From positions 1 through 50,993 of the forward strand of contig CAMLKW010000006.1 of NCBI GenBank assembly GCA_946480605.1: a stretch of 50,993 nucleotides of DNA, given 5' to 3'. This document shows, in pieces, positions 7,876 to 18,144 of the stretch. The DNA is from an uncultured Roseateles sp. (GTDB taxonomy: Bacteria; Pseudomonadota; Gammaproteobacteria; Burkholderiales; Burkholderiaceae). The position numbers were made by a program, and so were the translations under genes. Each line of letters begins with the position of its first letter. Positions within the stretch are counted from its first letter, which is position 1. Under the pieces are notes generated by a model. That model had not been told where the DNA came from. It saw only the letters and a list, made by a program, of their open reading frames with translations, and did no database searches.

Positions 7876-8925
7876 GTGCACATCGGCCCCCACCTTCTCC
7901 CCAACCGGCTCTTCGTGGCGCCGATGGCGGGGGTGACGGACCGGCCCTTCCGCCAGCTCTGCCGCCGCCTGGGTGCGGGCTATGCAGTCAGCGAGATGGT
8001 GACGTCGCGCAAGGAGCTGTGGAACAGCCTGAAGACCTCGCGCCGCGCCGACCACAGCGGCGAGCCGGGCCCCATCGCCGTGCAGATCGCCGGCACCGAC
8101 GCGGCCATGATGGCCGAGGCCGCGGCCTACAACATCGACCGCGGCGCGCAGATCATCGACATCAACATGGGCTGCCCGGCCAAGAAGGTCTGCAACAAGT
8201 GGGCCGGCTCGGCGCTGATGCGCAACGAGGCGCTGGCGCTGGAGATCGTCGAGGCAGTGGTGGCCGTGTGTGCACCGCGCGGCGTGCCGGTCACGCTGAA
8301 GATGCGCACCGGCTGGAGCCAGGATGAGCGCAACGCGCTGCATCTGGCGCGGCTGTTCGAGTCCGCCGGCATCGCGATGCTGACCATCCACGGCCGCACG
8401 CGCGAGCAGGGCTACAAGGGCCTGGCCGAGTACGACACCATTGCCGCCGTGAAGGCCGCGCTGGCCATCCCCGTCGTCGCCAACGGCGACATCGACTCGC
8501 CCGAGAAGGCCCGCGACGTGCTGGCCTACACGGGTGCCGACGCGCTGATGATCGGCCGCGCGGCACAGGGCCGGCCGTGGATCTTCCGCGAGGTGGCGCA
8601 CTTCCTGGCGACGGGCGAGCACCTCACGGCGCCCACGGTCGTCGAGGCGCGCGACGTGCTGACCGAGCATCTGCACGACCACTACGGCCTGTACGGCGAG
8701 TTGAGCGGCGTGCGCAGCGCGCGCAAGCACATCGGCTGGGCCGTGCGCGGCCTGCCTGGCGGCGAGGAGTTCCGCCAGCACATGAACACCCTGGAGCGCT
8801 GCGAAGAGCAGTTGCAGGCGCTCCGCGACTGGTTCGACGACCTCGGCCAGACCCACGACCGGCTGCCCCCCACCGAGGCGGCCAACGACGAAGAAGCGCA
8901 AGGCCACGAAGCCTGCGCTGCCTGA
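7876..8925 (+). CDS. dusB: tRNA-dihydrouridine synthase B
   Basis: A 349-residue FMN enzyme that reduces uridines in the tRNA D-loop with NADPH. The N-terminus (APMAGVTDRPFRQLCR) and the active-site Cys100 in INMGCPAKKVCNKWAGSALM are diagnostic of DusB. GDIDSPEKARDVL and MIGRAAQGRPW form the phosphate-binding part. The start is GTG. Only two bases separate it from fis, and dusB-fis is a conserved pair across proteobacteria. The C-terminal tail (residues about 320-349) is acidic and alanine-rich. Confidence 0.96.
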   Translation: MHIGPHLLPNRLFVAPMAGVTDRPFRQLCRRLGAGYAVSEMVTSRKELWNSLKTSRRADHSGEPGPIAVQIAGTDAAMMAEAAAYNIDRGAQIIDINMGCPAKKVCNKWAGSALMRNEALALEIVEAVVAVCAPRGVPVTLKMRTGWSQDERNALHLARLFESAGIAMLTIHGRTREQGYKGLAEYDTIAAVKAALAIPVVANGDIDSPEKARDVLAYTGADALMIGRAAQGRPWIFREVAHFLATGEHLTAPTVVEARDVLTEHLHDHYGLYGELSGVRSARKHIGWAVRGLPGGEEFRQHMNTLERCEEQLQALRDWFDDLGQTHDRLPPTEAANDEEAQGHEACAA

Positions 8926-8927
8926 AC

Positions 8928-9179
8928 ATGAGCGCCCAGAAGAACACCCCGCCCAACCCCATCGACGCCTGCGTGCGCGACAACCTCGAAGCCTTCTTCA
9001 GCGACCTCGACGGCCAGGAGCCGCATTCGATGCACGAGATGCTGATCAAGCTGGTGGAGAAACCGCTGTTCGAGATCGTCATGCGCGAGGCCGGCGGCAA
9101 CCAGAGCAAGGCGGCCCAGTGGCTGGGCATCAACCGCAACACGCTGCGCCGCAAACTCACCGATCACAACCTTGGCTGA
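8928..9179 (+). CDS. fis: Fis family nucleoid-associated DNA-binding protein
   Basis: An 83-residue Fis homologue that bends DNA and modulates rRNA and recombination promoters. The C-terminal helix-turn-helix is typical ([22 protein letters not shown]). The N-terminal part is shorter than in E. coli Fis (98 residues), as usual in betaproteobacteria. It is translated from an ATG just after dusB, which fixes the identification. Confidence 0.95.
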   Translation: MSAQKNTPPNPIDACVRDNLEAFFSDLDGQEPHSMHEMLIKLVEKPLFEIVMREAGGNQSKAAQWLGINRNTLRRKLTDHNLG

Positions 9180-9186
9180 CCCGAAC

Positions 9187-10764
<1,578 letters not shown>

Positions 10765-10805
10765 CTCGCTGTCGCCTGCGCGACTAGACGCAGGCCTCTA
10801 GTCCA

Positions 10806-10828
10806 GGGCCGCCCCGCTTGGGCGGCCC
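10806..10828 (+). terminator. Hairpin after purH
   Basis: A perfect 9-bp stem (10806-10814 with 10820-10828, GGGCCGCCC/GGGCGGCCC) with a 5-base loop follows purH. There is no T-run after it (ACCAGTTG), so it may stabilise the 3' end or act as a weak terminator. Confidence 0.5.
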
Positions 10829-10877
10829 ACCAGTTGCGGTTAGCCTTTCGGATCAGACCTAGATCCGGAGACAGCCC

Positions 10878-12287
10878 ATGGACACCGCATTGCAGGAACG
10901 CCTGCACCTGGCGCTGACGTTGCAGCGCCGCGCCTTCGAGGTGGAGCGCATGCCCACCTACGAGGTGCGCCGCGACCGCCTGGAGCGGCTGCTCGCGATG
11001 ACGCGCCAGCACGGCGAAGCGCTGGCCGCGGCGATGGCGCAGGACTTCGGCCACCGGGCCCGCCAGGAGTCGCTGCTGGCCGACGTGTTCACCGTCGAAT
11101 CCGGCGCGCGCCATGCGATCAAGCACCTGCGCCGCTGGATGAAAGCTAAGCGCGTGTCCACGCCGCTGCACTTCCTGCCCGGCCGCAACGTGCTGATGCG
11201 CCAGCCGCTGGGTGTCGTTGGCGTCGTGTCGCCCTGGAACTACCCCTACTACCTGGCCATGGAGCCCGCCGTCGCCGCGCTGGCAGCGGGCAACCGCGTG
11301 CTGATCAAGCCCTCGGAGCTGACACCTGCCACTGCTGAGCTGATGGCCCGCATCGTCACCGAGCATTTCCGGCCCGAGGAGATGCAGGTCATCACCGGCG
11401 ATGCCGAGGTAGGCAAGGCGTTCACCATGCTGCCGTTCGACCACCTGTTCTTCACCGGCTCCACGGCCGTGGGCCGCCATGTCGCGCAGGCTGCGGCCAA
11501 GAACCTCACGCCGGTCACGCTGGAGCTGGGCGGCAAGTCGCCCGCCATCGTGGACCGCAGCGCGGACCTGCAACTCACCGCCTCGCGGCTGGCCTTCGGC
11601 AAGCTCTTCAACGCCGGCCAGACCTGCGTGGCGCCCGACTACCTGCTGGTACCGCGCGAGTTGGTGGAGCCGCTGTCCCGGCAGATCCTGGACCACATGC
11701 GCCGCATGTACCCGACCATTGCTGGCAACGCCGATTACACCAGCATCGCCACACCGCGCCATTTCGCGCGGCTGCAAGGCCTGCTGGACGACGCCAAGGA
11801 CCGCGGCGCCCGCGTGCTGCGCAGCCACGACGAACGCCCCGACGACCGCCGCCTTGTGCCTGCGCTGCTGCTGGATGTGCCGGCCGACGCGCAGGTGATG
11901 CAGGAGGAAATCTTCGGCCCGCTGCTGCCCATCGTCGCCTACGACCAGGTGGACGAGGCGCTGGCCCACATCAACCGCGGCGACCGGCCGCTGGCGCTGT
12001 ACTGGTTCGGCGCGGACGGCGCCGTGCGCGACCGCGTGATGCGCGAGACCCATGCCGGCGGCGTCACCATCAACGACTGCCTGTGGCACCTGGGCCAGGA
12101 GGAGCAGCCCTTCGGCGGCGTGGGCGCCAGCGGCATGGGCGCGTACCACGGCGAGTGGGGCTTCCGTACCTTCAGCAAGGAGAAGCCGCTGTTCATCCAG
12201 TCGCGCTTCGCCGGCACGAAGCTGTTCCAGCCGCCCTATGGCGCCACGTTCGAGCGCCTGTTGGGCCTGTTGAAGAAGATCGCCTGA
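10878..12287 (+). CDS. Aldehyde dehydrogenase, coniferyl-aldehyde-dehydrogenase type
   Basis: A 469-residue NAD(P)-dependent aldehyde dehydrogenase. Key residues are PWNYPYYL (119-126), Glu216 in LELGGK and the nucleophile Cys250 in NAGQTCVAPDYLLVP. The short form and the APDY motif after the cysteine fit the CalB-like class. It overlaps the next gene (12287) and is the first gene of a set with a GMC oxidoreductase. An alcohol-to-aldehyde-to-acid relay is a reasonable inference. GGAG lies before the ATG. Confidence 0.9.
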   Translation: MDTALQERLHLALTLQRRAFEVERMPTYEVRRDRLERLLAMTRQHGEALAAAMAQDFGHRARQESLLADVFTVESGARHAIKHLRRWMKAKRVSTPLHFLPGRNVLMRQPLGVVGVVSPWNYPYYLAMEPAVAALAAGNRVLIKPSELTPATAELMARIVTEHFRPEEMQVITGDAEVGKAFTMLPFDHLFFTGSTAVGRHVAQAAAKNLTPVTLELGGKSPAIVDRSADLQLTASRLAFGKLFNAGQTCVAPDYLLVPRELVEPLSRQILDHMRRMYPTIAGNADYTSIATPRHFARLQGLLDDAKDRGARVLRSHDERPDDRRLVPALLLDVPADAQVMQEEIFGPLLPIVAYDQVDEALAHINRGDRPLALYWFGADGAVRDRVMRETHAGGVTINDCLWHLGQEEQPFGGVGASGMGAYHGEWGFRTFSKEKPLFIQSRFAGTKLFQPPYGATFERLLGLLKKIA

Positions 12288-12778
12288 TGCAACGTCGTCG
12301 ATTGTTGAAGCTGGGCCTGGGCGCGGCCGTCGTCATCGGCGTGGCCGGTGCCGGCGTGGCGCTGATCAAGCCGGGCCTGGTGAACGGCCGGCTCAGCCCC
12401 GGCGCGCGCGAGCTGATGGGCGCCGTCGCGCGCGCCGTGCTGGGCGACATGCTGCCGGCCGACGGCGTGGCCGCGCAGCTGGAGCGGCTGGACGCCACCA
12501 TCGCCGGCTTCCCGGCCGCCACGCGCAAGGAGTTGTCCGACGCGCTGGGCCTGCTGGGCACGGCGGCCGGCCGCTTCGCGCTCGTGGGGCTGACCCGTAC
12601 CTGGGCCGAGGCCAGCCCGGGCGACATCCAGCAGGCGCTGGACAAGATGCGCCTGTCCACTTCCCAGACCCGCCAGCAGGTCTACCACGCGCTGCGCGAC
12701 CTGAACTCCATTGCCTTCTTCACCGCGCCGGCCGGTTGGGCCGCCGCCGGCTATCCCGGCCCGCGAGACATGCCATGA
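12287..12778 (+). CDS. Tat-signal small subunit of GMC oxidoreductase
   Basis: A 163-residue protein starting MQRRRLLKLGLGAAVVIG, a twin-arginine-like signal followed by a hydrophobic stretch. The rest is helical, with VARAVLGDMLP resembling the gluconate 2-dehydrogenase subunit 3 family (small subunits of FAD alcohol/sugar dehydrogenases). Its ATG overlaps the aldehyde dehydrogenase stop, and its stop overlaps the GMC start. The inference is that it carries the signal-less flavoprotein across the membrane. The family assignment is by pattern and context, so moderate. Confidence 0.7.
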   Translation: MQRRRLLKLGLGAAVVIGVAGAGVALIKPGLVNGRLSPGARELMGAVARAVLGDMLPADGVAAQLERLDATIAGFPAATRKELSDALGLLGTAAGRFALVGLTRTWAEASPGDIQQALDKMRLSTSQTRQQVYHALRDLNSIAFFTAPAGWAAAGYPGPRDMP

Positions 12779-14385
12779 GTGCCATTCCCGATTCCATCCT
12801 CGAAGGTCTGGCCCGCGGTTGGAAGGTGCACGGCGGCCCGCACGCGCCGCTGCCCGCCGCGCTGGACTGCGACGTCGCCATCATCGGCAGCGGCGCCGGC
12901 GCCGGCATCACGGCCGAGATGCTGGCCCGCGCCGGGCTGAAGATCGTCATCGTCGAGGAAGGCCCGCTGCGCTCCAGCCGCCAGTTCAAGCAGCGCGAGC
13001 TGGAGGCCTACGGCGAGCTCTACCAGGAGGCGGGCGGCCGCAAGACGGTGGACCAGGCGATGAACATCCTGCAGGGCCGCTGCGTGGGCGGCTCCACGAC
13101 GGTGAACTGGACCGGCAGCTTCCGCACGCCGCCCGACGCGCTGGCTTTCTGGGCAGACAGGTTTGGCCTGACCGACTTCAACGAGGCCGCGATGGCGCCC
13201 TGGTTCGAGCAGGTCGAGCGGCGCCTGAACATCGCCGACTGGCTGGCCGAGCCCAACGAGAACAACGACGTGCTGCGCCGCGGCGCCGAGAAGCTGGGCC
13301 TGCCCACCAAGGTCGTGCGCCGCAACGTGAAGGGCTGCTGGAATCTGGGCTCCTGCGGCCTGGGCTGCCCCACCAATGCCAAGCAGTCCATGCTGGTCAG
13401 CACGCTGCCCGCGGCGCTGGACCTGGGCGCGACGCTGCTGGTGCAGACCCGCGCAACCAAGTTGGAGCTGCAGGGCGGGCAGGCCGTGGCGCTGCTGGCC
13501 GAGCCGGTGGCGCTGGACGGCGGCGTCAGCGGTGCGCCGCTGCGCATCAAGGCCCGGCATTACGTCGTGGCCGGCGGCGCCATCAACTCGCCGGCCCTGC
13601 TGCTGCGCTCCGGCGCGCCCGACCCCCACGACCTGCTGGGCAAGCGCACCTTCCTGCATCCCACGGCCGGCGGCGTCGCGCTGTTCGACCACGACGTGGC
13701 CGGCTGGGCCGGCGCGCCGCTGTCGGTGTTCTGCGACCACTTCCTGCACCAGGGGCCGGTCGATGGCCCGGTGGGCTACAAGCTGGAGGTTGCACCGGTG
13801 CACCCGGCCTTTGCGCTGACCAACGGTGGCGGCATAGGCGCCGAGCTGGCCCAGCGCGCCCGCGACCTGCCGCGCACCCAGCTGATGATCGCGCTGCTGC
13901 GCGACGGCTTCCATGCCGAGTCGGCGGGCGGTGCCGTCAAGCTGCGCAGCGACGGCTCGCCGGTGCTGGACTACACCCTGACCGATTACCTGCTGGACGG
14001 CGTGCGCCGCGCCTACGTCACCATGGCCGAGATCCAGTTCGCCGCCGGCGCCAGGACCGTGCGGCCGGTGCACGAGCAGGCCAGCGGCTATGCCAGCCTG
14101 GCCGAGGCCAGGCAGGGCATCGCGGGCCTGACGATGAAGCCCTTCCTGGCCACCGTGGGCAGCGCCCATGTGATGGGCGGCTGCACGATGGCGGCCGACG
14201 CGCGCCGCGGCGTCGTGCGGCCGGACGGGCAGCACTGGCAGCTGGCCAATGTGTCGGTGCACGACGGCTCGCTGTGCCCGACCAGCCTGGGCGCCAACCC
14301 GCAGCTGACGGTCTACGGCCTGGCCGCCCGGCTCACGCATGGCCTGGTCGCGCGCCTGGGGGGCAGGGCCGCGCCGCTGGCCTGA
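12775..14385 (+). CDS. GMC family FAD oxidoreductase
   Basis: A 536-residue flavoprotein. The FAD motif IIGSGAGAG is at 36-44, followed by the acidic cofactor residue in VIVEEGP. The substrate part contains GCWNLGSCGLGCPTNAKQS, a cysteine-rich loop usual in the larger alcohol dehydrogenase members. The C-terminus has GSAHVMGGCTMAAD and SLGANPQLTVYGLAARL. It probably oxidises an alcohol and passes electrons to the respiratory chain. There is no signal peptide; the Tat-bearing partner overlaps upstream. No cytochrome c subunit is nearby. Confidence 0.88.
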   Translation: MSAIPDSILEGLARGWKVHGGPHAPLPAALDCDVAIIGSGAGAGITAEMLARAGLKIVIVEEGPLRSSRQFKQRELEAYGELYQEAGGRKTVDQAMNILQGRCVGGSTTVNWTGSFRTPPDALAFWADRFGLTDFNEAAMAPWFEQVERRLNIADWLAEPNENNDVLRRGAEKLGLPTKVVRRNVKGCWNLGSCGLGCPTNAKQSMLVSTLPAALDLGATLLVQTRATKLELQGGQAVALLAEPVALDGGVSGAPLRIKARHYVVAGGAINSPALLLRSGAPDPHDLLGKRTFLHPTAGGVALFDHDVAGWAGAPLSVFCDHFLHQGPVDGPVGYKLEVAPVHPAFALTNGGGIGAELAQRARDLPRTQLMIALLRDGFHAESAGGAVKLRSDGSPVLDYTLTDYLLDGVRRAYVTMAEIQFAAGARTVRPVHEQASGYASLAEARQGIAGLTMKPFLATVGSAHVMGGCTMAADARRGVVRPDGQHWQLANVSVHDGSLCPTSLGANPQLTVYGLAARLTHGLVARLGGRAAPLA

Positions 14386-14393
14386 CGGTGACA

Positions 14394-14936
14394 ATGGTCG
14401 GCATGCCGACCGCCCTGCTGATCCGCCCCGCCACGCCGGACGATGCCGCGCCGCTCGCGCGCTTCGGCGCCCAGGCCTTTACCGACACCTACCGCGGCCT
14501 GGACGACGAGCAGGAGATTGCCGACTACGTGGCCGAGCATTTCCCGGCCCAGGTCATGGCCGGCGTCATTGCCGACCCCGCCTGCACCACGCAGCTGGCC
14601 TGGGTTGCCGATGAGCTGGCGGGTTATGCCGTGCTGCGCGCCAAGCCCGCGCCGGCCTGCGTGAGCGGCGCTGCGCCGTTGCAGCTGTGGCGGCTCTATC
14701 TGGGCCAGGCCTTCACCGGTCGCGGCCTGGGCGCGCAGCTGATGGAGGAGGTGCGAGCCGAGGCCCGGCGGCGTGGTGCGAGAACGCTGTGGCTGGGCGT
14801 CTACGATCGCAACGTGCGGGCCGTCGAGTTCTACAAACGCTTCGGCTTCGCGCAGGTCGGCACCAGCGAGTTCCTGTTCGGCGGCCGCATCTACAGCGAT
14901 CCCATCTACGCAGCTTCCCTGGAGGCGGTCCCATGA
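14394..14936 (+). CDS. GNAT family N-acetyltransferase
   Basis: A 180-residue acetyl-CoA-dependent acetyltransferase. The acetyl-CoA loop is in LGQAFTGRGLGAQLMEEV, followed by the typical NVRAVEFYKRFGFAQVG. The N-terminus (IRPATPDDA) is standard. An alternative ATG at 14403 would remove three residues. It follows the GMC gene by 8 bp and overlaps the next gene by ATGA. Substrate unknown. Confidence 0.88.
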   Translation: MVGMPTALLIRPATPDDAAPLARFGAQAFTDTYRGLDDEQEIADYVAEHFPAQVMAGVIADPACTTQLAWVADELAGYAVLRAKPAPACVSGAAPLQLWRLYLGQAFTGRGLGAQLMEEVRAEARRRGARTLWLGVYDRNVRAVEFYKRFGFAQVGTSEFLFGGRIYSDPIYAASLEAVP

Positions 14937-15322
14937 TCCAAGGTTCCTGCCTGTGCGGCGCCGTGCACTGGCGCTTCGACGGCCAGCCCGACGGCGCCAC
15001 GGCCTGCAACTGCACAGCCTGCCGCCGCTACGGCACGCTGTGGGCCTACGACTACCTGGACGAAGGCATCCACGTCAGCGGCCCCACACAGGCCTATGTG
15101 CGGGGCAAGGCGCTGGAGTTCCACTTCTGCCCGACCTGCGGCTGCGTCACGCACTGGCGTGGGCTGCGGCTGGACGAGCAGGGCCGGCGGCGCGTGGCGG
15201 TGAACCTGCGGCTTGCCGAGCCCGAGGCCGTGGCCGACATCCCCATCGACCATTTCGACGGCTTCGACACCTTCGACGACCTGCCGCGCGACGGCCGCTG
15301 CGTCAGGGACTACTGGTTCTGA
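14933..15322 (+). CDS. GFA family protein (Mss4-like zinc fold)
   Basis: A 129-residue protein of the glutathione-dependent formaldehyde-activating (GFA/CENP-V) family. Zinc-binding cysteines appear in order: Cys6 and Cys8 (SCLCGAVHW), Cys25, Cys27 and Cys30 (CNCTACRR), then Cys66, Cys69 and Cys71 (CPTCGC). Family function is poorly defined, with roles in S-hydroxymethylglutathione formation or thiol-adduct handling. Next to aldehyde-forming enzymes, an aldehyde-related role is possible but unproven. Confidence 0.88.
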   Translation: MIQGSCLCGAVHWRFDGQPDGATACNCTACRRYGTLWAYDYLDEGIHVSGPTQAYVRGKALEFHFCPTCGCVTHWRGLRLDEQGRRRVAVNLRLAEPEAVADIPIDHFDGFDTFDDLPRDGRCVRDYWF

Positions 15323-15349
15323 CTGACCGGGCCGGTCGGGGCCGGCACT

Positions 15350-15355
15350 GATAAT
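15350..15355 (+). promoter_or_regulatory. Possible -10 box before plsC-type gene
   Basis: GATAAT lies 8 bases before the ATG at 15364, in the 41-bp gap after the GFA gene. The spacing implies a nearly leaderless transcript. No clear -35 box was found. Confidence 0.3.
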
Positions 15356-15363
15356 CCGGCCCC

Positions 15364-16017
15364 ATGACGCTCGCCGCCTTCACCGGCCAGTTGCTCGCCT
15401 TCATCGCCCGGCTCATCACGGGCGCGCAGGGCCACTGGAAGGGCTGCCCGCCACAAGCCGAGCAGCGCATCTACATCGCCAACCACCAGAGCCACTTCGA
15501 TCTCGTGCTGATCTGGGCGGCATTCCCGCACGAGCTGCGTGCGCAGACGCGCGCCATCGCGGCCAAGGACTACTGGACCAAGAGCGCCTTGCGGCGCTGG
15601 CTGACGACCGAGGTCTTCAACGCCATCTACGTCAGCCGCACGCGCGCCACGCCGGACGAAGACCCGCTGGAGCCGCTGGTCGAGGCGCTGGCCGCCGGGG
15701 ATTCGCTGGTCATCTTTCCCGAGGGCACGCGCTCCAACAAGGGCAACCCGCAGCCCTTCAAGAGCGGCATCTATCACCTGGCCGAGCAGTTTCCGCATGT
15801 GCAGCTGATCCCGACCTGGATAGACAACGTGCAGCGCGTCATGCCCAAGGGCGAGGTCGTGCCGGTGCCCATTCTGTGCACGGTGACCTTCGGGGCGCCC
15901 ATCCAGCTGCAGCCAGGCGAGAGCAAGGCCGACTTCCTGTGTCGCGCGCGCGAGGCGGTCATGGAGCAGCGACCCGATCCCGACTGGGTCGGTCGCGAAG
16001 AAGACGGGGACGACTGA
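15364..16017 (+). CDS. 1-acyl-sn-glycerol-3-phosphate acyltransferase family protein
   Basis: A 217-residue PlsC-family acyltransferase that would convert lysophosphatidate to phosphatidate at the membrane. The catalytic HX4D is His41-Asp46 (NHQSHFD) and the phosphate-binding motif is FPEGTRS at about 118-124. One N-terminal hydrophobic segment is visible. It overlaps a CdsA-like gene by ATGA, so the product would feed the next enzyme. It may be a secondary paralogue rather than the main plsC. Confidence 0.9.
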   Translation: MTLAAFTGQLLAFIARLITGAQGHWKGCPPQAEQRIYIANHQSHFDLVLIWAAFPHELRAQTRAIAAKDYWTKSALRRWLTTEVFNAIYVSRTRATPDEDPLEPLVEALAAGDSLVIFPEGTRSNKGNPQPFKSGIYHLAEQFPHVQLIPTWIDNVQRVMPKGEVVPVPILCTVTFGAPIQLQPGESKADFLCRAREAVMEQRPDPDWVGREEDGDD

Positions 16018-17015
16018 TGCGCTGGCTGAAATCCCTGTCCGCCAGCGAGCAGGTGGCGCTGCTCTTCGTCGTGCTGTTCGGCTTCCTGATGCTGCTGACG
16101 CTGGGCCTGTTCCTGAACTCGCTGCGCGAGCGTGACGACGAGGACGCCCGCCGCCAGTCGGAGCTGACCTGGGCCCGCGTGCGCCGCGACCTGCGCGCGG
16201 CGTGGATCGGCGGCAGCATGTTCTGGGTCGCGTGGATCTCGGGGCCACTGGGCGCCACGCTGCTGTTCGCGCTGTTCTCCTTCCTGGCGCTGCGCGAGTT
16301 CATCACGCTGGTGCACACCCAGCGCAGCGACCACCGCACGCTGATCGTCGCCTTCTTCGTGCTGCTGCCGGTGCAGTACATGATCTGCGGCACGCGCTTC
16401 TTCGACCTGTTCACGGTCTTCCTGCCGGTCTACGGCTTCCTGGTACTGCCCATCGTCAGCGCCTTGGCCGACGACCCGCGCCGCTACCTGGAGCGCAACG
16501 CCAAGATCCAGTGGGGCGTGATGGTCTGCGTTTACGGCCTGTCGCACGCGCCGGCGCTGCTGCTGCTGGACTTCCCCGGCTACACCGGCCGTGGCGCCTT
16601 CCTGCTGTTCTTCCTGGTCATGGTGGTGGCGGCCTCGCAGATCGCGCAGGAGATCGCCACCCGCACGCTGCGCCGCCGGCCGGTGGCGCGGCGCATCAGC
16701 CGCAGCTTCTCGATGCGAGCCTGGTGGATAGGCACGCTGACCGGCACGCTGGCCGGCGGCCTGCTGTACTGGATCACGCCGTTCAAGGCCGGCCAGGCGC
16801 TGGCCATGGCTTTCGTCACCGCGGCGGCGGCGGGCTTTGGTGGCCTGGTCATGAAGGCGCTGAAGAAGGACGCTGGCGTGCTGTACTGGGGCAACCGCAG
16901 CTCCATCACCGGCGCCGTGGGCCTGCTGGACCGCATCGCCGTGCTTTGCTTTGCGGCACCGGTGCTGTTCCATTCGGTGCGCTGGTACTTCCAGCTGCCG
17001 CTGGGGTCTCGATGA
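16017..17015 (+). CDS. Phosphatidate cytidylyltransferase family protein (CdsA/YnbB-like)
   Basis: A 332-residue polytopic membrane protein with about eight transmembrane segments. The C-terminal stretch [10 protein letters not shown]...[12 protein letters not shown] matches the cytidylyltransferase signature in reduced form: KxD is kept, and GLLDRI stands where GG.xDRxD is usual, so the last Asp is Ala. It would make CDP-diacylglycerol from phosphatidate and CTP. The pairing with a PlsC-like gene recalls the ynbAB-type arrangement. Overlaps ruvC by 4 bases. Confidence 0.8.
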   Translation: MRWLKSLSASEQVALLFVVLFGFLMLLTLGLFLNSLRERDDEDARRQSELTWARVRRDLRAAWIGGSMFWVAWISGPLGATLLFALFSFLALREFITLVHTQRSDHRTLIVAFFVLLPVQYMICGTRFFDLFTVFLPVYGFLVLPIVSALADDPRRYLERNAKIQWGVMVCVYGLSHAPALLLLDFPGYTGRGAFLLFFLVMVVAASQIAQEIATRTLRRRPVARRISRSFSMRAWWIGTLTGTLAGGLLYWITPFKAGQALAMAFVTAAAAGFGGLVMKALKKDAGVLYWGNRSSITGAVGLLDRIAVLCFAAPVLFHSVRWYFQLPLGSR

Positions 17016-17560
17016 GGATTCTCGGCATCGATCCCGGCTTGCAGACCACCGGCTTCGGCGTCATCGACGCCGAGGGGCCGCGGCTGGCTTACGTCGCCAG
17101 CGGCACGATCAAGACCAACGGCGTCGCCGTGGGCGACCTGCCGGGCCGGCTGAAGATCCTGTTCGACGGCATCCGCGAGGTCGTCGCGCGCTACCAGCCG
17201 CAGTGCGCGGCGGTGGAGATCGTGTTCGTCAACGTGAACCCGCAGTCCACGCTGCTGCTGGGGCAGGCGCGCGGCGCGGCGCTGACGGCGCTGGTGTCCG
17301 CGGACCTGGCCGTCAGCGAATACACGGCGCTGCAGATGAAGAAGGCCGTGGCCGGCCATGGCCAGGCCAAGAAGGAGCAGGTGCAGGCCATGGTGCAGCG
17401 CCTGCTGAACCTGCCGGGCGTGCCCGGCAAGGACGCGGCCGACGCGCTGGGCCTGGCCATCATGCATGCCCATGCGCGGGTCAGCTTCGAGGCCATGAGC
17501 CGCAGCACGACGCTGTCGCGGCGTCAGCACGCGCAGTTCAAGGGCGGGCGGACGTACTGA
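17012..17560 (+). CDS. ruvC: Holliday junction resolvase RuvC
   Basis: A 182-residue dimeric endonuclease that cuts four-way junctions in recombination repair. The acidic catalytic residues are visible: Asp7 (GIDPGL), Glu69 (VEIVFVN), Asp141 and Asp144 ([10 protein letters not shown]). Length is normal. It overlaps the CdsA-like gene, whereas ruvA and ruvB, which usually follow in Burkholderiales, are absent from the window. A hairpin follows the stop. Confidence 0.96.
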   Translation: MRILGIDPGLQTTGFGVIDAEGPRLAYVASGTIKTNGVAVGDLPGRLKILFDGIREVVARYQPQCAAVEIVFVNVNPQSTLLLGQARGAALTALVSADLAVSEYTALQMKKAVAGHGQAKKEQVQAMVQRLLNLPGVPGKDAADALGLAIMHAHARVSFEAMSRSTTLSRRQHAQFKGGRTY

Positions 17561-17566
17561 AATGAA

Positions 17567-17590
17567 AACAGCCCGCCGAAGCGGGCTGTT
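17567..17590. terminator. Bidirectional terminator between ruvC and PEP-CTERM gene
   Basis: A perfect 10-bp stem, AACAGCCCGC (17567-17576) with GCGGGCTGTT (17581-17590), closes a 4-base loop. On the minus strand it continues as TTTTCATTTC, so it terminates the convergent minus-strand unit best. It lies between two convergent genes. Confidence 0.85.
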
Positions 17591-17608
17591 GCAGCGGAGC
17601 GTGAACGC

Positions 17609-18112
17609 TCAGACCACCTTGCGGCGGCGTGCCATCCAGCCCACCAGGCCCAGGCCGCCGAGCATCAGCGCGTAGCTCTCGGGCTCGGGCACGGCCGAGA
17701 TCTGGAAGCTGCCCTCGCTGACGAGGTTGTTGGCGCCGATGTGGGTGAGGGTGCCCTCCAAGGCCGAGGGGAAGCCGGTGTACAGCTCCAGCGAAGCGCC
17801 TCCTGCGGTCGTGAGGTACTGGAAGGCCGAGAACTGGCCGCCCTCGAAGGACACCGAGGCGTCGGCCGAGCCCAGGCTGTAGGTCTGGCCGCCGAAGCTC
17901 AGGCTGAACGCCGTCAGCGGCACATAGCCAGTGAAGTCGAGGCCCGGCAGATCCAGCGAGAAGCTGCCGGCGAAGGTCGTGCCTTCCAGGGCGGGAACCT
18001 GCGAGGCCGTGATGCTGCCGCTGAAGCTGAAGTCTGCTGCCGAGGCCGCCAAGGTGGACAGGCTCAGGACGGCCGCGGCCAGGACGGTGCGCATGGGAGA
18101 GATGTGGTTCAT
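17609..18112 (-). CDS. PEP-CTERM sorting domain protein
   Basis: A 167-residue exported protein with a signal peptide (LAAAVLSLSTLAASA) and a C-terminal sorting signal: VPEPESYALMLGGLGLVGW followed by MARRRKVV. In this class exosortase (EpsH/XrtA) cleaves at PEP and the protein is linked to extracellular polysaccharide or the surface. The middle is a small beta-rich domain with no known function. It lies 32 bp after the secreted nuclease gene on the same strand, possibly cotranscribed. No exosortase gene is in the window. Confidence 0.88.
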   Translation of the reverse strand: MNHISPMRTVLAAAVLSLSTLAASAADFSFSGSITASQVPALEGTTFAGSFSLDLPGLDFTGYVPLTAFSLSFGGQTYSLGSADASVSFEGGQFSAFQYLTTAGGASLELYTGFPSALEGTLTHIGANNLVSEGSFQISAVPEPESYALMLGGLGLVGWMARRRKVV

Positions 18113-18144
18113 GGCGATATGTATGCGAGAGGGATGGGAGCGGC

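Noticed and set aside
17609..18112. Reading the PEP-CTERM C-terminus as an ordinary transmembrane anchor
   Set aside because: The VPEP motif, then a hydrophobic stretch and an Arg cluster at the very end form the specific exosortase signal.
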